From a virus: 27,608 nucleotides of DNA. Shown here piece by piece: positions 14,003 to 22,508 of this stretch (its first letter is position 1; each line of letters begins with the position of its first letter). The stretch is from positions 1-27,608 of IMG/VR virus record IMGVR_UViG_3300034072_000776. The stretch is one strand, 5' to 3'. A model generated the notes under the pieces. The model worked only from the letters and a program-made list of their open reading frames with translations. It searched no databases and was not told the DNA's origin. Made by a program: the position numbers and the translations under genes.

Positions 14003-14650
14003 TCAAACTCCAGGATTGTAAATGACAAGAACTACATTATCACCCCTCTCATCACCCAAGGATATGTTTTCACTTCTCCTCAAATCCATAATTTTGTATT
14101 GATATCCCTTTAGAATTTCGTTGATAAGTCCTTTCATATATGGATGATCACAAAGTTCATCACCTTCCAAATCATATTCCCAGTCAATAGGAATGTCTTC
14201 AATGAACATATACCCATTAGTTTTTAATTTGGGCAAATAATATCTTATTGCAGCAATTTGGGATTCATATGTGTGGGGTCCATCATCAATAATCAAATCC
14301 ATATCAGGAAGTTTATTTGATACTTCCTTATCATATGCATTCCCAATATGGAGAGTAACATCTTTAAGAGGATCATCTATCAGAGACTGTGCTATTTTTC
14401 TATGATTTTGATTTTGAAAAATATCCAAACCATAAATTTTTGCTTTAGAAAAATATTCTCTCCAAAGTCTTAAAGAAGAACCTGTCGCAACTCCAATTTC
14501 CAGAAGATTAATTTTATCATCTCTAAACTCAAAGAAGTATTCTTCATAAACATCTTTGATATAGGAATGATAGGTATTTTTATCGCAAGAAATTTCTTGC
14601 GAGTGGTCATCATACTTTTTGTCAACATAAATTTCATAAAGTGTTTTCAT
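14003..14650 (-). CDS. class I SAM-dependent methyltransferase
   Basis: 215 residues. SAM-binding motif I is INLLEIGVATGSSLRLWREY near 47-66, the acidic end of the second strand is IYGLDIF, and LIIDDGPHTYESQ resembles the metal-binding DDG/H region of MycE-like sugar O-methyltransferases and cephalosporin-hydroxylase-like proteins. A sugar O-methyltransferase is plausible given the surrounding glycan genes. An exact 20-bp palindrome lies in the N-terminal coding sequence (14583-14602). Confidence 0.8.
   Translation of the reverse strand: MKTLYEIYVDKKYDDHSQEISCDKNTYHSYIKDVYEEYFFEFRDDKINLLEIGVATGSSLRLWREYFSKAKIYGLDIFQNQNHRKIAQSLIDDPLKDVTLHIGNAYDKEVSNKLPDMDLIIDDGPHTYESQIAAIRYYLPKLKTNGYMFIEDIPIDWEYDLEGDELCDHPYMKGLINEILKGYQYKIMDLRRSENISLGDERGDNVVLVIYNPGV
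14583..14602. repeat. perfect 20-bp palindrome inside the methyltransferase gene
   Basis: TCGCAAGAAA followed directly by its reverse complement TTTCTTGCGA. It is perfect, without a loop, in the codons for SQEISCD about 50 bases after the start codon. Confidence 0.9.
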
Positions 14651-14658
14651 TTTTTTAC

Positions 14659-15291
14659 CTAGGAATTTTTAATAACGTCTATTACAAGTTCACTGCCCTG
14701 CAGCATTTTATCTACCCAAAAAGTAGTTCCACAATACCTTTCTGGTTTATGGATTTCAACATAATTTTCTGGCGGATTGACAATATTATATCCGTAAATA
14801 TTTTTAATTACCCTACCAGTTCTATCACTATCATGACAGGCAATAATAGGTGCATAACCAAAAGCAAAATTAACTATATCTCCCCTATTATGAATTCCTG
14901 GATCAACAAAAATTATATCATATTCATATTCTTTCATGAAAGGAGTGACAATATTTTCCAATACTGAAAGATACTCAGTATCATCTAATGGATACTTATT
15001 ATCAATTGCATTTTGATTAGCATCAATTATTTCTTGTGGTAAACTAATATATTTACATTCCCAGTTATCATAGTTTTTCAGTTTTTCTTTTGTTTTATTT
15101 GTCCACTCTAAGTTGAAATCACTAACAGATAATTCAACAGATTTTACTTTCTTGATATTATCACACCAAAATTCTGTTCCGAGTCCTAGTCCAAATTCAA
15201 GAACAGAATTTAGTTCAATATACTCAAATAATTTTGCAAAATAGGGGACCCAATCTTGTGCTTGCGTCAATTCATATTGTTTCTTTTGCAT
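14659..15291 (-). CDS. class I methyltransferase-like protein
   Basis: 210 residues. SVLEFGLGLGTEFW is a SAM-binding motif I variant (GLGLG), followed by KSVELSVSD and YDIIFVDPGIHNRGD in the position of motif IV, then IIACHDSD. It follows the upstream gene with a two-base gap and precedes another methyltransferase gene. Catalytic residues are not obvious, so a non-methyltransferase Rossmann protein is possible. The context suggests sugar modification. Confidence 0.65.
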   Translation of the reverse strand: MQKKQYELTQAQDWVPYFAKLFEYIELNSVLEFGLGLGTEFWCDNIKKVKSVELSVSDFNLEWTNKTKEKLKNYDNWECKYISLPQEIIDANQNAIDNKYPLDDTEYLSVLENIVTPFMKEYEYDIIFVDPGIHNRGDIVNFAFGYAPIIACHDSDRTGRVIKNIYGYNIVNPPENYVEIHKPERYCGTTFWVDKMLQGSELVIDVIKNS

Positions 15292-15293
15292 AA

Positions 15294-16310
15294 TTAAAAA
15301 CTCCTATAAAACATTTTCCACAAATTCAATGACTTGTTTTTCAAATATTTAGACCCCTCCTCAAAGGATGAATCCATTGCTTCTTTATCAATTGACTTAA
15401 GAATATCTGGTATCTCTTCAAAAGAGTTAAAATAGAATCTACATCCACTTAAATTTGGATCATACCATTCACACCAATCAATCCAGTCTTTTTGCAAAAG
15501 ATTAGCTCCACCAGACCCCCAAATATTAAAAAAGTAATTTGGACGCTTAGAAAGTTCGTAAAAGAAATCTTTAGAAGGAAGCAATACAGGGACTTTGGCG
15601 TGAATCAATTCAAAACATAAAAACTTAGAAAATGCATCGGGCATCGTAATAAATGCCTTATATTTTTTTAGTTGATCAATAAATCTAAATCCACCATTAT
15701 AGACAGATATTCCTTTACCAGTCAGATACTCACCCATCTTAAAAAAGATATTATCATTATGATATATTGGAACATAAACTTCAGCGTCTGGAAGTTCAAA
15801 ACTTTCGCCATACATCTCTTTAAAGTATGCAGTTTCTGGAATGCTATTTTCAATAGAATATAAGTTAATTCCACAAGGAGGAATATGTTCCCTGTCCATT
15901 ATATCAGTTCCCTTTTCTTTACACCAAACTTTTTCAAAGAAACTATAAGGAACTATCTTTATATTTGGATTCTGTTCCGCTCTACTAAAGAGTTCATAGA
16001 ACCTAGTCTGGTCCTCCATCCTATAGTCAAACCTATTACAAACCCAAATAACAAGCTTTGACTCAAACTCGTCTTGGTTTTCTAAAAATATCCGTGATAG
16101 TGGCGCTGTATCAGATGTAACGATATAGTCAAACTCATTCAGTTGGTCTTTATGGTCTTTCCAAAAAGTATCTGCAATCTCTTTAGTAATTTTAAATTGA
16201 CCATCATAAAACTTATGGTTAGTTACTTCAAACCCTAGTTCATTAAGAACGTAGTGCTGATCTCTAAAACAACCAATGTGATGAGATATATGTAAAACTT
16301 CTTTAGTCAT
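15294..16310 (-). CDS. GT-B-like glycosyltransferase, putative
   Basis: 338 residues, opening with EVLHISHHIGCFRDQHYVLN, a two-domain Rossmann-type layout: EFDYIVTSDTAPLSRIF and LVIWVCNRFDYR in the first half, YVPIYHN and KGISVYNGGFRFIDQLKKYK in the second, then FLCFELIHAKVPVLLPSKDF. The late FELIHAKVPVLLPS segment resembles the end of the donor-binding region of GT-B enzymes (E followed by small residues and PVLLPS). No CAZy family assigned. ATGA overlap with the upstream gene. Confidence 0.6.
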   Translation of the reverse strand: MTKEVLHISHHIGCFRDQHYVLNELGFEVTNHKFYDGQFKITKEIADTFWKDHKDQLNEFDYIVTSDTAPLSRIFLENQDEFESKLVIWVCNRFDYRMEDQTRFYELFSRAEQNPNIKIVPYSFFEKVWCKEKGTDIMDREHIPPCGINLYSIENSIPETAYFKEMYGESFELPDAEVYVPIYHNDNIFFKMGEYLTGKGISVYNGGFRFIDQLKKYKAFITMPDAFSKFLCFELIHAKVPVLLPSKDFFYELSKRPNYFFNIWGSGGANLLQKDWIDWCEWYDPNLSGCRFYFNSFEEIPDILKSIDKEAMDSSFEEGSKYLKNKSLNLWKMFYRSF

Positions 16311-17122
16311 AAATTCGCTTCTTTGGATAATGAACTTTTAGTTACTGTTACTATGTCAACAATTTTGTTTATCGGAATATTGTTTATTCTAACATACTTA
16401 TCCAATAATATTTCAGGAATAAAATCTATATTATATGAATAATAAAGTGCCGGAATATAAAGAAAGCAATCTGAATATGTATTCATAATGTCGGAAGAAG
16501 AAAATGCAAACAAATCACACATACTCAATTCACTTCCTTTATGACTACCTCTATTAAAAACATTTAAAACTTTAGTATCAAAACTACTAAGATCTATTCC
16601 TTTATTAAAACAAATATCTGTTCTATTTCTTATTACAACATCATACTTAAATTCATTTTGATATTCATATAACTTTTTAAGTTCATTCGATTTGTGTATA
16701 GAATAATATTGAGACAGAACTTTATATGGCTCACATCCATAATGCCATAGTTTCAATACTTCCTTTTCTTTCAAAAAACTAAAATTATTTTTTGCAGAAG
16801 CAGGCAAAAATAATTTCTTATTCTCACCAAGACTTTCCAACTTTTTCCTATTACGCTCCAAATCTTCTTCATATTCTTCTTTTGTTATTTTAGAGTTTAT
16901 GAAATCATATGGGTTAATTTCAAACGACTTCGGTTTTTCTACAAATAAAAACTTTGGTTTCAAATATTCTTTAGCAAATTTAATCTCAGATGAATACTCA
17001 TCAACATCCCATGTATGAATAAAGTAATCAACCTCATTCTCTTGAACAATACTATTCTGAAAGTTGACAATATTAGATTGAATATCCCTTAGAAATCCAC
17101 TATAACAAACTGCTATTTTCAT
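16307..17122 (-). CDS. putative glycosyltransferase-like protein, copy 2 of a tandem pair
   Basis: 271 residues, paralogous to the gene at 17119-17889: both open MKIA(V/I)CY(S/N)GFLR, share VD(Y/F)F(I/V)HTW and DEY, and have a YDVVIRNRTDICF stretch matching YDMVVCMRSDLLF. The R-T/S-D motif after a hydrophobic strand is where GT-A-like proteins place a DXD variant. This copy carries an insert at about 80-115 with a charged helix (EEYEEDLERNRKKLESLGEN). It may be a sugar transferase of a surface-glycan pathway, but family and donor are unknown. Joined to both neighbours by ATGA. Confidence 0.6.
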   Translation of the reverse strand: MKIAVCYSGFLRDIQSNIVNFQNSIVQENEVDYFIHTWDVDEYSSEIKFAKEYLKPKFLFVEKPKSFEINPYDFINSKITKEEYEEDLERNRKKLESLGENKKLFLPASAKNNFSFLKEKEVLKLWHYGCEPYKVLSQYYSIHKSNELKKLYEYQNEFKYDVVIRNRTDICFNKGIDLSSFDTKVLNVFNRGSHKGSELSMCDLFAFSSSDIMNTYSDCFLYIPALYYSYNIDFIPEILLDKYVRINNIPINKIVDIVTVTKSSLSKEANL

Positions 17123-17889
17123 ATATCACTATATTGCAATGTCTTATGAAGAATATCTACGTCAGGTCTCCTTACAACTTTATGTATTATATCGACCATA
17201 TAGTTCTTTTTAAGATTCACGGACTTTAAATGGTGGTCAAACAAAACTTCTCCAACAAAACAACACTTATCATTGAAATAATAATAAGGTATATGTAAAA
17301 ATTCTTCTACAGATAAAATAATATTTTTTTGGCTTGATATGGTTATCATTTCAGAAAAAAAGTTTTCTATTATAGAATGTGTTGGATTCGTATCTAAATC
17401 CCACCTAGTAGCATTAATTAGATTTAAGTCTAGTGAACTAATATCCAAAACACTATCAAAAAGAAGATCAGATCTCATACAAACTACCATATCATATTCA
17501 ACGTCGTTGGTATGGCAATACTGCTGAAGTAGTTGAGAAGACATAAATCTTGAATAATGAAAACTCAATAACTGATATGGTCTGCAAGTATACCATCCAC
17601 TACCAGATATTTTTCTAAGTTTTGAGTAGTCTCTTAAATCGTTAAAAGTAGAAAATACTATCTGATAGTATGGATTTTTTTGAAAATCTTTAGACTCCTC
17701 TATTAATATTGATTTTGGTTTTACTACATTCTTTACATACTCAATTTGTTTTTTTTGATATTCATCTCCTGTCCATGTATGAACAAAAAAGTCAACATCA
17801 TGCTCATCCAAAGAAAAAAACTTTTTGTGAGACTCAAATGTTTCTGTTATGGATCTTAGGAATCCGTTATAACAAATTGCAATTTTCAT
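17119..17889 (-). CDS. putative glycosyltransferase-like protein, copy 1 of a tandem pair
   Basis: 256 residues, the first of two adjacent paralogues. It opens MKIAICYNGFLRSITETFES, has DVDFFVHTWTGDEY near 30-44, a conserved RPYQLLSFHYS block, YDMVVCMRSDLLFD with an R-S-D motif near 140, and a C-terminal half rich in aromatic residues. The divergence from its partner suggests different donor or acceptor specificities. It starts inside the stop of the purine nucleoside phosphorylase gene (ATGA). The glycosyltransferase assignment rests on motif style and context, not on a recognised CAZy family. Confidence 0.6.
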   Translation of the reverse strand: MKIAICYNGFLRSITETFESHKKFFSLDEHDVDFFVHTWTGDEYQKKQIEYVKNVVKPKSILIEESKDFQKNPYYQIVFSTFNDLRDYSKLRKISGSGWYTCRPYQLLSFHYSRFMSSQLLQQYCHTNDVEYDMVVCMRSDLLFDSVLDISSLDLNLINATRWDLDTNPTHSIIENFFSEMITISSQKNIILSVEEFLHIPYYYFNDKCCFVGEVLFDHHLKSVNLKKNYMVDIIHKVVRRPDVDILHKTLQYSDI

Positions 17890-18572
17890 AGACTGTCCAA
17901 AATAGTTTTAATCATATGGTTGAGACCTTGTTCTCTCTCAATACTACTCATCTGCTCACCACCAATAAGATGATCAGAAACTGTATTAACAGAAAGTGCT
18001 TTCTTAGAAAAGCGATTAGCAATACTGTATAAAACGTGAGTTTCCATATCAACTGCTAACACACCCATTTCCATAAATGGTTTGTGCCAGTTAGAATCTG
18101 GTTGATAAAAATAATCATTGGATACCATTTGCCCAACGTGTGCATCACTATTAACCTTCATATATTTACTAAGAAGGTTGTAATCGCAACAGGGAGAGAG
18201 TTTAAAACCAGGTATCAGATTTTCAGTCATAGCATTATCAGTAGCAGCAGTCATAGCAACAACAACATCTCCAACTTTGAGATTTGGAGAAATACCACCA
18301 CAACTACCAACTCTGATTATATTTTCAACATCATAAAAATTATAAAGTTCGTGGGCATAAATTCCAAGACTTGCTTGCCCCATTCCACTCGCCTGAATAG
18401 ATACTGGTTTACCATTATAAGTTCCAGTATATCCTAGACAATTGCGAACTTTATTAACAATATTATATGTCTCTAAAAAGTTTTCAGCAATCCACTTTGC
18501 TCTCAATGGATCACCAGGCATAAGGACTGTCTTGTGATATTGTCCAGGTTTTGCTTCAATGTGCGGGGTCAT
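17886..18572 (-). CDS. deoD: purine nucleoside phosphorylase, DeoD type
   Basis: 228 residues from ATG at 18572 (TPHIEAK aligns with the E. coli start; TTG at 18578 is the other option). It splits purine nucleosides with phosphate into base and (deoxy)ribose-1-phosphate. Family residues are all present: TPHI, the phosphate-binding LMPGDPLRAK, VNKVRNCLG, SGMGQAS, IIRVGSCGG, VDMET (nucleoside ribose contacts), catalytic Asp in NTVSDHL, and the IER arginine. Length and alignment fit the hexameric trimer-of-dimers class. It overlaps the HAD phosphatase gene by 17 bases, which suggests a nucleotidase-phosphorylase pair for purine salvage. Its place inside a glycan operon is unusual. Confidence 0.93.
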   Translation of the reverse strand: MTPHIEAKPGQYHKTVLMPGDPLRAKWIAENFLETYNIVNKVRNCLGYTGTYNGKPVSIQASGMGQASLGIYAHELYNFYDVENIIRVGSCGGISPNLKVGDVVVAMTAATDNAMTENLIPGFKLSPCCDYNLLSKYMKVNSDAHVGQMVSNDYFYQPDSNWHKPFMEMGVLAVDMETHVLYSIANRFSKKALSVNTVSDHLIGGEQMSSIEREQGLNHMIKTILDSL

Positions 18573-19140
18573 TTGCAATAATTTGATAGATTTCTTTCCA
18601 GTTTTTTACACGCAGACCATTCCATTGTTTGTTATACGGATGATCCATTAATATACTTGTAAGTCCTACTCTTTTACCAGATTCTGCATTACTCACAGAA
18701 TCCTCAATCCAATAATACTTCTTTCCCTTGTATCTGTCAAGAAGATAATCTTCTTTACCTTTAGTAAAATCTAAGGCACAATCAATAAAATCAAATACCT
18801 CACCAAATAAATGAATTAAATTATTTTGTCTCAACTTTTGAGCGTACTTATCCTTATCAAGACAACTAATTACGTCAAATCTCCATCCCAAATTATTCAG
18901 TTTACCAATATATTCTACAGAATCTCTAAATGCAGGAATAAATCCTATACATCCAGACTCGTTAAAAGACTTAACTTGGCGATATGATTCTTCATCAGTT
19001 ATTCCATATCTTAGTGATTGACTATAGTATTGATCAGTATCTGCAATTCTTTGATATCCATGCTCACCCATCCACACATCAAATGCATATGCCCAATCTA
19101 AAAGAACTCCATCACAATCGACGATTATTTTTTTATCCAT
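18556..19140 (-). CDS. HAD-family phosphatase (nucleotidase-like)
   Basis: 194 residues. HAD motif I is IIVDCDGVLLDWAYAF (two catalytic Asp), motif II is near DVISCLDKD, and motif IV is YYWIEDSVSNAESG followed by VGLTSILMDHPYN. The helical cap between motifs I and II (about 15-75) resembles 5'-nucleotidase C (NT5C) and related phage deoxynucleotidases. It overlaps the phosphorylase gene (17 bases) and the nucleotidyltransferase gene (8 bases). It could dephosphorylate nucleotides for the phosphorylase, or a sugar phosphate for the nucleotide-sugar genes. The HAD fold is certain; the substrate is not. Confidence 0.82.
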   Translation of the reverse strand: MDKKIIVDCDGVLLDWAYAFDVWMGEHGYQRIADTDQYYSQSLRYGITDEESYRQVKSFNESGCIGFIPAFRDSVEYIGKLNNLGWRFDVISCLDKDKYAQKLRQNNLIHLFGEVFDFIDCALDFTKGKEDYLLDRYKGKKYYWIEDSVSNAESGKRVGLTSILMDHPYNKQWNGLRVKNWKEIYQIIANDPAH

Positions 19141-19855
19141 GTATAAACTTATTAATTTGGTCCCAGGTACCTAGGTCAACATAATCATCAACTTCAATAG
19201 CCTTTGACTTATATATTGGAGTATTTTTAATTTCGCCAACAAGAAGTCGGTGTTTTAATGTTGACTTTTCCATAAACTCAATACAGTTATCAAAAACTCT
19301 CTTCCTAAAGGCAAATGCAGTCCAGAAAGCATTAAATTTATTCATATCATCCTGAGGCTTATCTTCATACTCTTGAACTAAATTGTCATCATCAATATAC
19401 AAAGATCCTTTAGTTTTTAACATATCACTATCAGTTTCCTTCTTAAAGAAAAAAGTAAATCCAGTTTCATTCAAACTATCACTTACAAGTTTAACAATAT
19501 CTTGAGATGATTTTAATCTTAAAAAAGTGTCGGGGAGAAGAACAAGATTCTTTTCACCAAATAAATGCTTTGCACTTTTGATCGATCCAGTGTACTCCGT
19601 TTCTGTAGGATTAAAAAATGTAAATGAAATATTAAATCTAGACTTGTATCTACTCAAATACTTCAGTATTTCAGTTTTATTTTCATTAAGAGTGATTACA
19701 AACTCAACATCTTTGCGACCATAATTTGAAAATAAATCGAAACTATAGTCAATAAGAGATTTATTCTTTTCAATGGAATGAACTTCTTTTGGATATGGTA
19801 AAGAAAGACGAGTTCCTTCTCCAGCACATGGAAGAATAACAGTAAGATTAGACAT
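19133..19855 (-). CDS. sugar-phosphate nucleotidyltransferase
   Basis: 240 residues from ATG at 19855; an upstream TTG at 19879 would add eight residues overlapping the dehydratase gene. The nucleotide-binding loop VILPCAGEGTRLSLPYPKEV is diagnostic of the NTP-transferase family (RmlA/RfbF). NLVLLPDTF carries the metal-binding Asp, VQEYEDKP resembles the family's EKP motif, and VDDYVDLGTWDQINKF is the typical C-terminal W-D-GT block. The short length fits the glucose-1-phosphate cytidylyltransferase type (RfbF/DdhA) better than RmlA. It follows a dehydratase that uses CDP-sugars, so CTP is the likely nucleotide (inferred). Confidence 0.85.
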   Translation of the reverse strand: MSNLTVILPCAGEGTRLSLPYPKEVHSIEKNKSLIDYSFDLFSNYGRKDVEFVITLNENKTEILKYLSRYKSRFNISFTFFNPTETEYTGSIKSAKHLFGEKNLVLLPDTFLRLKSSQDIVKLVSDSLNETGFTFFFKKETDSDMLKTKGSLYIDDDNLVQEYEDKPQDDMNKFNAFWTAFAFRKRVFDNCIEFMEKSTLKHRLLVGEIKNTPIYKSKAIEVDDYVDLGTWDQINKFIHG

Positions 19856-21149
19856 TTTTTTTAATAATATAATTATCAATAACTTCTTCTATGTATTCTA
19901 TCATAGAATCTGTAATTGTGGGAGAACATCCAACGAAAAAGACATTATCTAAAACCTTCATAGCATTTGGATAATTAAATGCAGATTCAAGGTATCTATA
20001 CGCTGGATGAATTAAAAGATTACCTGCAAAATAATTTCGAGTTTGAATTTTATTTTCTTCCAAAAATTTAACTATATCAGATTTATCACCATCACAAATA
20101 ATAGGAACACCAAACCAACTTGTCTCGGCGTGTGGCAATTCATCTATGCTACGAACTCCAGGAATCTTTTCAAATATTTTTTGAATTCTTAATTTATTAA
20201 GTCTACGAATATAGTGAATTTCATCAAACTTTTTAATCTGAACAGATCCAATTGCTCCGAGCATATCAATTGGTTTTAAATTATATCCAATATTTCCAAA
20301 CACATACTTGTGGTCAACGACTTTATCATATCCAACTAACCAATTATCAAATCTTTTACCACAAGTACCACAACTTAAAAGATTTTGAGAACCTACACAA
20401 TAACAATCTCTACCCCACCAAGCAAAACTACGAGCAATATCTACAACTTCTTTAATATTAGATGATACCATTCCACCTTCAATGGTAGTAATATGATGTG
20501 CAGGATAAAAAGAACAAGAAGCGGCAACAGCGTGATCTGTAAGATATTTTCCCCTCCACTTACTACCAAGACTATCACAATTGTCTGCTATCAAATGAAG
20601 ATTATATTCATCACAAATATTTAAAACCTTATCATAATCATAAGGATTGGCAAGAACGGGAGATGAAAATATTGCTCGTGTTTTTGAAGTAATTTTTTTA
20701 CAAACTTGATCTAAATCCCAATTAAGATCTTTATAATCAATATCTACAAATACTGGTTTTAAATTATTTTGAATGATTGGATTAAGAGTTGTAGGAAACC
20801 CACAGACAGACACGATTATTTCATCACCATCATTCCAACCAAAATATTTTTTAAGTGCAGCAATCATTATAAGATTTGCAGAACTTCCAGAATTAACCAT
20901 TACTGAATGATTAAAATTAAATTTTTTAGAAAATTCTTTTTCAAATTTATTAACTTCTTCTCCAGATGAAAGCCATTTTCCAGTTAAAAAAGTTTTAAGT
21001 GCTGCCTCAATTTCTTGATTGTCCCAATACGGTCCAGAATAAAAGATATTACTTTCACCCTTTACATAATCGTTATTATAGAGATAAGGAAAGAAATTTT
21101 CTTGAGTATCAAATAAATTGTCAATAAAATGTTTTACTTGTTCTTTCAT
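19848..21149 (-). CDS. rfbH: CDP-4-keto-6-deoxyglucose 3-dehydrase (E1, RfbH/DdhC)
   Basis: 433 residues, close to the usual 437. It belongs to the DegT/DnrJ/StrS aminotransferase fold, but in SFYPAHHITTIEGG a histidine takes the place of the PLP lysine, as in the dehydrase E1. The [2Fe-2S] cysteine pattern is present: a Cys in ADNCDS, exactly 57 residues, then CYC, then eight residues, then Cys (E1 has C-X57-C-X1-C-X7-C). The enzyme removes the C3 hydroxyl of CDP-4-keto-6-deoxyglucose on the way to 3,6-dideoxyhexoses. It needs a reductase partner (DdhD/E3) and CDP-glucose 4,6-dehydratase (DdhB), neither of which is seen here. Confidence 0.92.
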   Translation of the reverse strand: MKEQVKHFIDNLFDTQENFFPYLYNNDYVKGESNIFYSGPYWDNQEIEAALKTFLTGKWLSSGEEVNKFEKEFSKKFNFNHSVMVNSGSSANLIMIAALKKYFGWNDGDEIIVSVCGFPTTLNPIIQNNLKPVFVDIDYKDLNWDLDQVCKKITSKTRAIFSSPVLANPYDYDKVLNICDEYNLHLIADNCDSLGSKWRGKYLTDHAVAASCSFYPAHHITTIEGGMVSSNIKEVVDIARSFAWWGRDCYCVGSQNLLSCGTCGKRFDNWLVGYDKVVDHKYVFGNIGYNLKPIDMLGAIGSVQIKKFDEIHYIRRLNKLRIQKIFEKIPGVRSIDELPHAETSWFGVPIICDGDKSDIVKFLEENKIQTRNYFAGNLLIHPAYRYLESAFNYPNAMKVLDNVFFVGCSPTITDSMIEYIEEVIDNYIIKKNV

Positions 21150-21154
21150 TTTTT

Positions 21155-21979
21155 TTAGTTATCATTACATAATTTAGTTAATCCTTGCTCCAGTTTAATA
21201 AAATTAAAATTTTCAAAAGATTTAATTTTATTAATATTAAGAGTACTATTTTTTACTTGAATAAATTTTTGATTTTTTGGAAATGGGACTTCAACCAAAT
21301 TACTTTGACTTTTTATCAATTCTCTTGCATTAATAATAATATCTTTAAATAAAAATGATTCTCCAGATGCAATATTATAAATCTCATTTACATGACTTTT
21401 ATCAATTAAAGTATAAATTACTCTACATATATCTTCAACAAACATATAATCCTTTAAAAATTTACCACCTTCGTAAAGATTAATATCTTGATTTTTTTTA
21501 AGGAGTTCAATCATAAACCCAAGAACATTTTTACCTGGTGATATTGTTTTATCTAAACCGTAAACATTCCCAATTCTGAAAATTCTATACTTAATTCCGA
21601 AAGTTTCGCAAAAGGAGATTAAGAGTTGTTCGGCACATCTTTTAGTAATTGAATAAAATCCAGTTGGATTGCAACAATCAGTTTCTTTAGCATCTATTAT
21701 ATCATTACCATAAACAAAACCTGAACTGATAAAATTAAAAGTTATGTCTTTGTCTTTACAGTTGTTTAAAATATCAACAAATAAACTTAAATTTGTATCA
21801 ATATCAATATGCAAATTTGTAAAAATGCTTTGATTTGTTGTTGTACTTATAAAATACAAGACTTCTTGGGTTTTTGGATATTTACTTCCTCTCGGTATAA
21901 TTACAACTTGGTCAGAAAACAATTTGCAAAATGTTCCTCCAATAAATCCAGTCCCACCAAACACTGATATTTTATTCAT
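21155..21979 (-). CDS. extended SDR nucleotide-sugar reductase/epimerase
   Basis: 274 residues from ATG at 21979 (a TTG extends the frame to 21997). The NAD(P)-binding ISVFGGTGFIGGTF, the ISSGFVYG strand, and the catalytic FYSITKRCAEQLL (Y-x3-K) mark an extended short-chain dehydrogenase. RIGNVYG and KDYMFVEDICR are the usual later blocks. In a cassette with RmlC-like and RfbH-like enzymes it is a good candidate for the C4 reductase that finishes the 3,6-dideoxyhexose, such as CDP-ascarylose (AscF-like) or CDP-paratose/abequose. The exact product cannot be read from the sequence. It overlaps the epimerase gene by 8 bases. Confidence 0.85.
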   Translation of the reverse strand: MNKISVFGGTGFIGGTFCKLFSDQVVIIPRGSKYPKTQEVLYFISTTTNQSIFTNLHIDIDTNLSLFVDILNNCKDKDITFNFISSGFVYGNDIIDAKETDCCNPTGFYSITKRCAEQLLISFCETFGIKYRIFRIGNVYGLDKTISPGKNVLGFMIELLKKNQDINLYEGGKFLKDYMFVEDICRVIYTLIDKSHVNEIYNIASGESFLFKDIIINARELIKSQSNLVEVPFPKNQKFIQVKNSTLNINKIKSFENFNFIKLEQGLTKLCNDN

Positions 21980-22508
21980 ACTTTTCACAATCTTCAAAAG
22001 TAAATCCTACTTCATCTTTATTAGACAAAATTGGATTTGAAACTTTCCAATCAACATTTAAAGTTTTATCATTCCATAACAAAGTTCTTTCATGTTCAAC
22101 ATATTGGTAATCAGTAACCTTATAAAGAACCTCTGCAGTGGAAGACAAAACAGAGAATCCATGAGCAAATCCAGGAGGAACCCATAGTTGATAAAGACCT
22201 GGTTTTAAATGAACACCAATCCATTTTCCAAATGTTTGAGAACTTTGGCGAAGATCCACAATCACATCATAAATTTCTCCAGATAAACATCGAACAATTT
22301 TTCCTTGAGCATGATCGATTTGATAATGCAATCCACGTATTACATTTTTTGTAGATACTGAATGACAATCTTGGACAAATTCATACTGTCCAATAATTTT
22401 TTGAACTTCTTGAAGATTGAAAGACTCTGTAAAAGAACCTCTATGATCTTCATACACTCTCGTTGTAAAAAGATATGCGTCTTTAAGTTCAGTTTCTATT
22501 GCGTTCAT
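21972..22508 (-). CDS. RmlC/AscE-like nucleotide-sugar epimerase
   Basis: Cupin epimerase of the dTDP-4-dehydrorhamnose 3,5-epimerase family: VYEDHRGSFTESF, VIRGLHYQ, QGKIVRCLSGEIYDVIVDLR with the conserved basic and acidic residues, and LWVPPGFAHGF. ATG at 22508 gives 178 residues and the family-like start MNAIETELKDAYLF. The frame is open to an ATG at 22535, and those extra codons overlap a relic reading frame. Because RfbH and not RmlB/RmlD lies beside it, the ascarylose-pathway 5-epimerase role (AscE) is at least as likely as rhamnose synthesis. First intact gene of the 22.5-9.0 kb operon. Confidence 0.9.
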   Translation of the reverse strand: MNAIETELKDAYLFTTRVYEDHRGSFTESFNLQEVQKIIGQYEFVQDCHSVSTKNVIRGLHYQIDHAQGKIVRCLSGEIYDVIVDLRQSSQTFGKWIGVHLKPGLYQLWVPPGFAHGFSVLSSTAEVLYKVTDYQYVEHERTLLWNDKTLNVDWKVSNPILSNKDEVGFTFEDCEKYE

